The notes under the pieces are model-generated. The model did no database searches. It saw only the letters and a list, made by a program, of their open reading frames with translations, and had not been told where the DNA came from. Both the position numbers and the translations under genes were made by a program. A DNA stretch of 34,106 nt from Acidimicrobiales bacterium (lineage in GTDB: Bacteria; Actinomycetota; Acidimicrobiia; Acidimicrobiales; Iamiaceae): the NCBI GenBank assembly GCA_020439505.1, contig JAGQSO010000205.1:1-34106 (forward strand). Direction: 5' to 3'. Positions 31,701 through 34,106 of the stretch are shown here, piece by piece (within the stretch, counting starts at the first letter, position 1; each line of letters begins with the position of its first letter).

Positions 31701-32233
31701 GCGCGGCGGGCCGCGATGACCGAGGCCTTGAGGGCCAGGAGATCGAAGTGGGTCTCGAGGATGAACAGGTCCACCCCACCCTCGAGGAGGGCCTCGGCCG
31801 CCACCTGGTAGTGGTCGCGCAGTTCGGTGAAGCGGACCTGGCCCAGGCTGGGGGCCTTGGTTCCGGGGCCGAGCGATCCGGCGACGAAGCGGGGGTGGTC
31901 GGGAGTGGAGTAGCTGTCGGCGACCTCGCGGGCCAGCAGCGCGTTGGCCTTGGCGATCTCATGGGACCGGTCGGTCAGGTCGTACTCGCCCAGCGGCACG
32001 CCGAACGCTCCGAAGGTGTTGGTCTCCACCACGTCGGCCCCGACCTCGAAGTAGGCGCTGTGGAGGGCTCGGATCACGTCGGGTCGGGTGACGCCCAGGT
32101 AGTCGGTGCACCCTTCCAGTGCCTCTCCGCCGTAGTCGTCGGCGGTCAGGTTCTGGGTCTGGAGCCAGGTACCCGTCGCTCCGTCGTACACCACGACTTT
32201 TTCGGCCAGAAGGTTGAGAAAATCCGTTGCCAC
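28721..32233 (-). CDS. metH: Cobalamin-dependent methionine synthase
   Basis: A 1170-residue multidomain enzyme that makes methionine by moving a methyl group from methyltetrahydrofolate to homocysteine through B12. The homocysteine domain (about 1-305) has VYDGATGTWLQ and the zinc cysteines in GLNCATGP and GGCCGTTPEY. The pterin domain (about 340-610) starts FLMIGERTNANGSKKF. The B12 cap and B12 domain (about 640-880) hold GDVHDIGKNLVDI with the cobalt-ligating His. The reactivation domain (about 930-1170) ends with RYSWGYPACPDL and HPEQSTSAIICHHPKAKYF. All modules are intact. GTG at 32233 is chosen because TAGCCT lies seven bases upstream and the family start follows. It is divergent from a cobalamin adenosyltransferase gene. 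Confidence 0.95.
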   Translation of the reverse strand: MATDFLNLLAEKVVVYDGATGTWLQTQNLTADDYGGEALEGCTDYLGVTRPDVIRALHSAYFEVGADVVETNTFGAFGVPLGEYDLTDRSHEIAKANALLAREVADSYSTPDHPRFVAGSLGPGTKAPSLGQVRFTELRDHYQVAAEALLEGGVDLFILETHFDLLALKASVIAARRAMAKVGRQVPIQAQVTMELTGRMLVGTEIAAALSAIDPLGVDVIGLNCATGPAEMGEHVRHLSHHARMPISVLPNAGLPSVVDGKMHYDLTAEELRDHQRRFVEELGVQVIGGCCGTTPEYIALLAEMAPSLTPAPRTPVHEPSVTSIYSPVALHQDTSFLMIGERTNANGSKKFREAMLEGDFDTCTAMATQQVKEGAHVLDVCVDYVGRDGTADMDEIAKRFATQANAPLVLDSTEPEVIEAGLQWVGGRSILNSANLEDGFAEGSRLDRVFKLAKEYGAAVICLCIDEEGQARDVEWKLRVAHRIADLAVNTYGLETSDLIFDALTFPLSTGDDDLRGDAMATIEAIRRIKTEIPGCFTTLGVSNVSFGLSPAARHVLNSVFIHECVAAGMDSAIVHASKIMPLSRIPDEQRDVAMDLIYDRRGSAGALSDGDESYDPLTRLLEIFADVKVQTVEKEDRSGWPVGQRLHHRIIDGDREGLTDDLDQAMAEGITPLEIINDHLLGGMKVVGELFGAGEMQLPFVLQSAETMKTSVAYLEPHMDKIEDDAGKGRIVLGTVKGDVHDIGKNLVDIILTNNGYEVHNVGIKVSIAEMIEKALEVGAHAIGMSGLLVKSTLIMRDNLEELNARELSDIPVLLGGAALTRTYVERDLREVYEGRLFYGKDAFEGLRVMDRLGEIRRDPEADDPDWGRVPSESKVPSRLHDGPTEEELAALPARSPEVETDNPVFTPPFLGSRIVKGLSLDEIAGYLNETTLFRNQWGYRPEDGEDDAAFKERLRPLLREQLAKARSEDLLVPQVVYGFWPANGDGTDLVVWADESRDVELTRFPFPRSTRDPNLCIADFFRPVESDEVDYVAFQIVTMGERVSERTKELFESNQYNDYLMLHGIGVEMAEALAEFWHHRIRQEWGFVDEDGPSLAGLFRQQYRGGRYSWGYPACPDLTDNERVAHLLDAARIGIEVNEDTGFQYHPEQSTSAIICHHPKAKYFVAR

Positions 32234-32321
32234 GGCCGAGAGGCTACCGGCCCGACCCCGGGACGACTCGCGGGGACCCTTCGGCGTCGGATCAGCCGTC
32301 GCGTCGTTAGGCTCGCCGCCG
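32234..32321. promoter_or_regulatory. Divergent promoters of metH and the adenosyltransferase
   Basis: In this 88-base gap, minus-strand TAGCCT (32241-32246) lies seven bases before the metH GTG and plus-strand TAGGCT (32308-32313) eight bases before the adenosyltransferase ATG. The gap is too short for a cobalamin riboswitch and none of its hallmarks are seen. No ribosome sites are present, so both messages look leaderless or nearly so. Confidence 0.5.
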
Positions 32322-32867
32322 ATGAAGGTGTACACCCGAAAGGGCGACGACGGAACCACCGGGCTCTACGGCGGTGGCCGGGTTTCCAAGGATTCCGATG
32401 CCCCCGAGGCCTACGGGACCGTGGATGAAGCCCAGGCCTTCCTCGGCTTGGCCCGGGCCGAATGCGATCGGTCGTCCGAGCTCGCTTCGTTGCTCGTCGA
32501 TCTGGAACGCGATCTGTGGGTGTTGATGGCGGAGTTGGCCACCGACGTCTCCAACCGTCACAAGCTGGTGGCGGGGGCATCGCTGGTCACGCCCGACATG
32601 GTCGCCCGACTCGAGGCGACCATCGATGACTACTCGGCCCGATTCGACCCTCCGACCGAGTTCGTCGTGCCGGGGGAGAGCCGCCTGGCGGCCTTGCTCG
32701 ACGTCGGTCGCACCGTCGTGCGGCGAGCGGAGCGGCGGGCCGTGGGAGCGACGGTCGAGGGTTCCCAGGTCGGCCCCTATCTGAACCGCCTGTCCGATCT
32801 GTTGTGGACCCTCGCCCGCTGGGCGGAGGGAACGTCGTTGGCCAGCCGGACCCAAACTCGGGAGTGA
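32322..32867 (+). CDS. Cob(I)alamin adenosyltransferase (PduO type)
   Basis: A 181-residue PduO-type adenosyltransferase, a trimeric helical-bundle enzyme that adds the adenosyl group from ATP to cobalamin. The ATP-binding start Y-T-RKGDDGTTGLYGGGRVSKDS is intact, as are the E-AYGTVDEAQAFLGLAR segment, FVVPGES, RTVVRRAERRAV and YLNRLSDLLWTLARW. The ATG at 32322 begins the conserved MKVYTRKGDDG; an earlier frame start overlaps the divergent metH gene and was rejected. It neighbours metH, which uses methylcobalamin, so both ends of the B12 pool are represented. pepA follows four bases after its stop. Confidence 0.93.
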   Translation: MKVYTRKGDDGTTGLYGGGRVSKDSDAPEAYGTVDEAQAFLGLARAECDRSSELASLLVDLERDLWVLMAELATDVSNRHKLVAGASLVTPDMVARLEATIDDYSARFDPPTEFVVPGESRLAALLDVGRTVVRRAERRAVGATVEGSQVGPYLNRLSDLLWTLARWAEGTSLASRTQTRE

Positions 32868-32871
32868 ATCC

Positions 32872-34106
32872 ATGCCATTGACCATCGAGTTCGATCACGC
32901 CCCGTCGGTGGCCGCAGTCGATCAGTCCACCGCCTCGACCGACGACGGCGTCGTCCCGGTTCTGGTGGCGATCGGCGTGCGGGTGGGAGCGGTCGGCGAC
33001 GATGCGCCCGGTGTCGACGCAGCCGTTCTCGCCGGCGCGGGGTTCACCGCCAAGGTCGGCCAGAGCGTCGTCGCGCTCACCGCCGACGGCCACCGTCTCC
33101 TGGTCGGAGTTGGTGCGAACCCCGCTACGACGGACTTCCGTCGGGTGGGCGCGGCGGTGGCGAAGGGGGCCCGAGGGGTCGCCCACGTGGTGGTGGACGT
33201 ACTCGGCCCCCTCGACCCGCCCAGCCGGCCCAGCGCGGCGGAGGCGTTGGTCGAAGGGCTGGCCCTCGGCAGCTACGCCTTCTCCCGGTACAAGGACCGA
33301 CCCGACGAGGCACGCCTGGCCAGGGCCACCGTCGTCGGAGCCGGCGGACGCAAACTGGTCAACGCCATAGGGGCTGGTGAACTCAAGGCCGGCGCAGTGG
33401 CGGTGGCCCGCGATCTGGTCAACACCCCAGGAGGGGATCTGACCCCGGCGGCCTTCGCCGCCGAAGCCGAGAAACAGGCCAAAGCATTCGGTCTGACCTG
33501 TGAGGTGTGGAACAAGAAGGCCGTCGTCGGCGCCGGCTTGGGCGGCCTGTTGGGGGTCAACCGGGGTTCGGCCCAGGAACCCCGGATGGTGAAGTTGATC
33601 CACAAACCCGAGCGGGCCCGAGGCCATGTGGCCCTGGTCGGCAAGGGCGTCACCTTCGACGCCGGGGGTCTGTCGATAAAGACCTCGGCGGGAATGGAAT
33701 GGATGAAGACCGACATGGCCGGTGCCGCCGCGGTCCTGGCGGCCATGCTCCTGGTGCCGGTCTTGGCGCCGCGGCTGGCGGTCACGGCGTTCATACCCCT
33801 CACCGACAACATGCTCGGTCCCGATGCCACCCGGGTCGGGGACGTGTTGAAGACCCGCAACGGCAAGACGGTCGAGGTCCTCAACACCGATGCCGAGGGC
33901 CGCCTGATCCTGGCCGACGCCCTGGCGTTGGCGGTGGAGGAAGCCCCCGACGCGATCATCGACGTCGCCACGCTCACCGGCGCCTGCATGGTGGCGCTGG
34001 GTGACAGGACCGCCGGCCTCATGTCGAACCACGACGAGTTCGCCCGACGGGTTGCCGACGCAGCGTCGGGGGTGGGGGAGGCGGTCTGGAGACTGCCGAT
34101 GCCCGA
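32872..34106 (+). CDS. pepA: Leucyl aminopeptidase (M17, PepA), 3' end beyond window
   Basis: At least 411 residues of a cytosolic leucine aminopeptidase, open to the window's end; only some 90-100 C-terminal residues should be missing. The N-terminal domain (1-165) is variable. The catalytic domain begins ARDLVNTPGGDLTPAAFA; the metal-binding lysine and aspartate are in LVGKGVTFDAGGLSIK, another aspartate in WMKTDMAGAAAVL, and the signature NTDAEGRLILADAL supplies the last acidic ligands. The enzyme uses two metals to remove N-terminal residues from peptides in a hexamer. The ATG at 32872 has GGGAG seven bases before it, inside the end of the adenosyltransferase gene, so the pair form an operon. 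Confidence 0.95.
   Translation, partial: MPLTIEFDHAPSVAAVDQSTASTDDGVVPVLVAIGVRVGAVGDDAPGVDAAVLAGAGFTAKVGQSVVALTADGHRLLVGVGANPATTDFRRVGAAVAKGARGVAHVVVDVLGPLDPPSRPSAAEALVEGLALGSYAFSRYKDRPDEARLARATVVGAGGRKLVNAIGAGELKAGAVAVARDLVNTPGGDLTPAAFAAEAEKQAKAFGLTCEVWNKKAVVGAGLGGLLGVNRGSAQEPRMVKLIHKPERARGHVALVGKGVTFDAGGLSIKTSAGMEWMKTDMAGAAAVLAAMLLVPVLAPRLAVTAFIPLTDNMLGPDATRVGDVLKTRNGKTVEVLNTDAEGRLILADALALAVEEAPDAIIDVATLTGACMVALGDRTAGLMSNHDEFARRVADAASGVGEAVWRLPMP

Noticed and set aside
32234-32321. Cobalamin riboswitch before metH
   Set aside because: The gap is only 88 bases and shows divergent promoters, with no B12-box-like element.
31103-32428. A 441-codon open frame on the plus strand across metH
   Set aside because: It is a shadow of metH; the translation is Gly/Val/Arg-rich without motifs and overlaps the adenosyltransferase start.

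Overview
The window is about 34 kb of high-G+C actinobacterial chromosome. Genes fill nearly all of it, codons strongly favour G or C in third position, and no rRNA, tRNA, CRISPR array or insertion sequence was seen. Two LPXTG wall proteins, decaprenyl-phosphoryl-arabinose genes, Ku-type end joining and many starts that sit a few bases after a TANNNT box all point to Actinobacteria. The combination (DUF4012 proteins, the DprE1/DprE2/UbiA set, an HSD10-like dehydrogenase) suggests Acidimicrobiia or a relative, but that placement is inference.

Left edge (1-2462): the C-terminal end of a hydantoinase B/oxoprolinase subunit, then an accessory stretch. It holds a DUF4143 ATPase with a repeat-containing promoter, a relic of a PIN-domain (VapC-like) toxin on the minus strand, and a PIN gene on the plus strand whose last ~20 codons look frameshifted.

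2477-6168: small housekeeping and envelope genes: a Sap/SfLAP membrane protein, a CbrC-family protein overlapping a lipoprotein L,D-transpeptidase, a short-chain dehydrogenase behind a palindromic operator, and a HAD-IB phosphatase.

6262-14248, all minus strand: a cell-envelope block. It contains a small LPRTG protein, a large DUF4012 membrane protein, and the arabinosyl-donor genes dprE1 and ubiA (DPPR synthase type), with a nucleotide-sugar dehydrogenase between ubiA and dprE2.

14341-19981, plus strand: a possible 28-residue membrane peptide, then a lipoylation operon: dihydrolipoamide dehydrogenase (E3), the E2 acyltransferase, and one open frame fusing LipB to LipA. A gluconolactonase-like gene is coupled to its end by a 4-base overlap.

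20022-24833: envelope polysaccharide genes again. These are an initiating sugar phosphotransferase, a second DUF4012 gene divergent from it, a second LPXTG miniprotein with a well-formed leaderless promoter, and a split Alg13/Alg14-like glycosyltransferase pair. The DUF4012-then-LPXTG order occurs twice in the window and is the best candidate for an undescribed system.

24920-34106: an unknown eight-helix membrane protein, Ku and a LigD-type polymerase (NHEJ), a suppressor-of-fused-domain protein, then cobalamin-dependent methionine synthase (metH) divergent from a cobalamin adenosyltransferase. The window ends inside a leucyl aminopeptidase.
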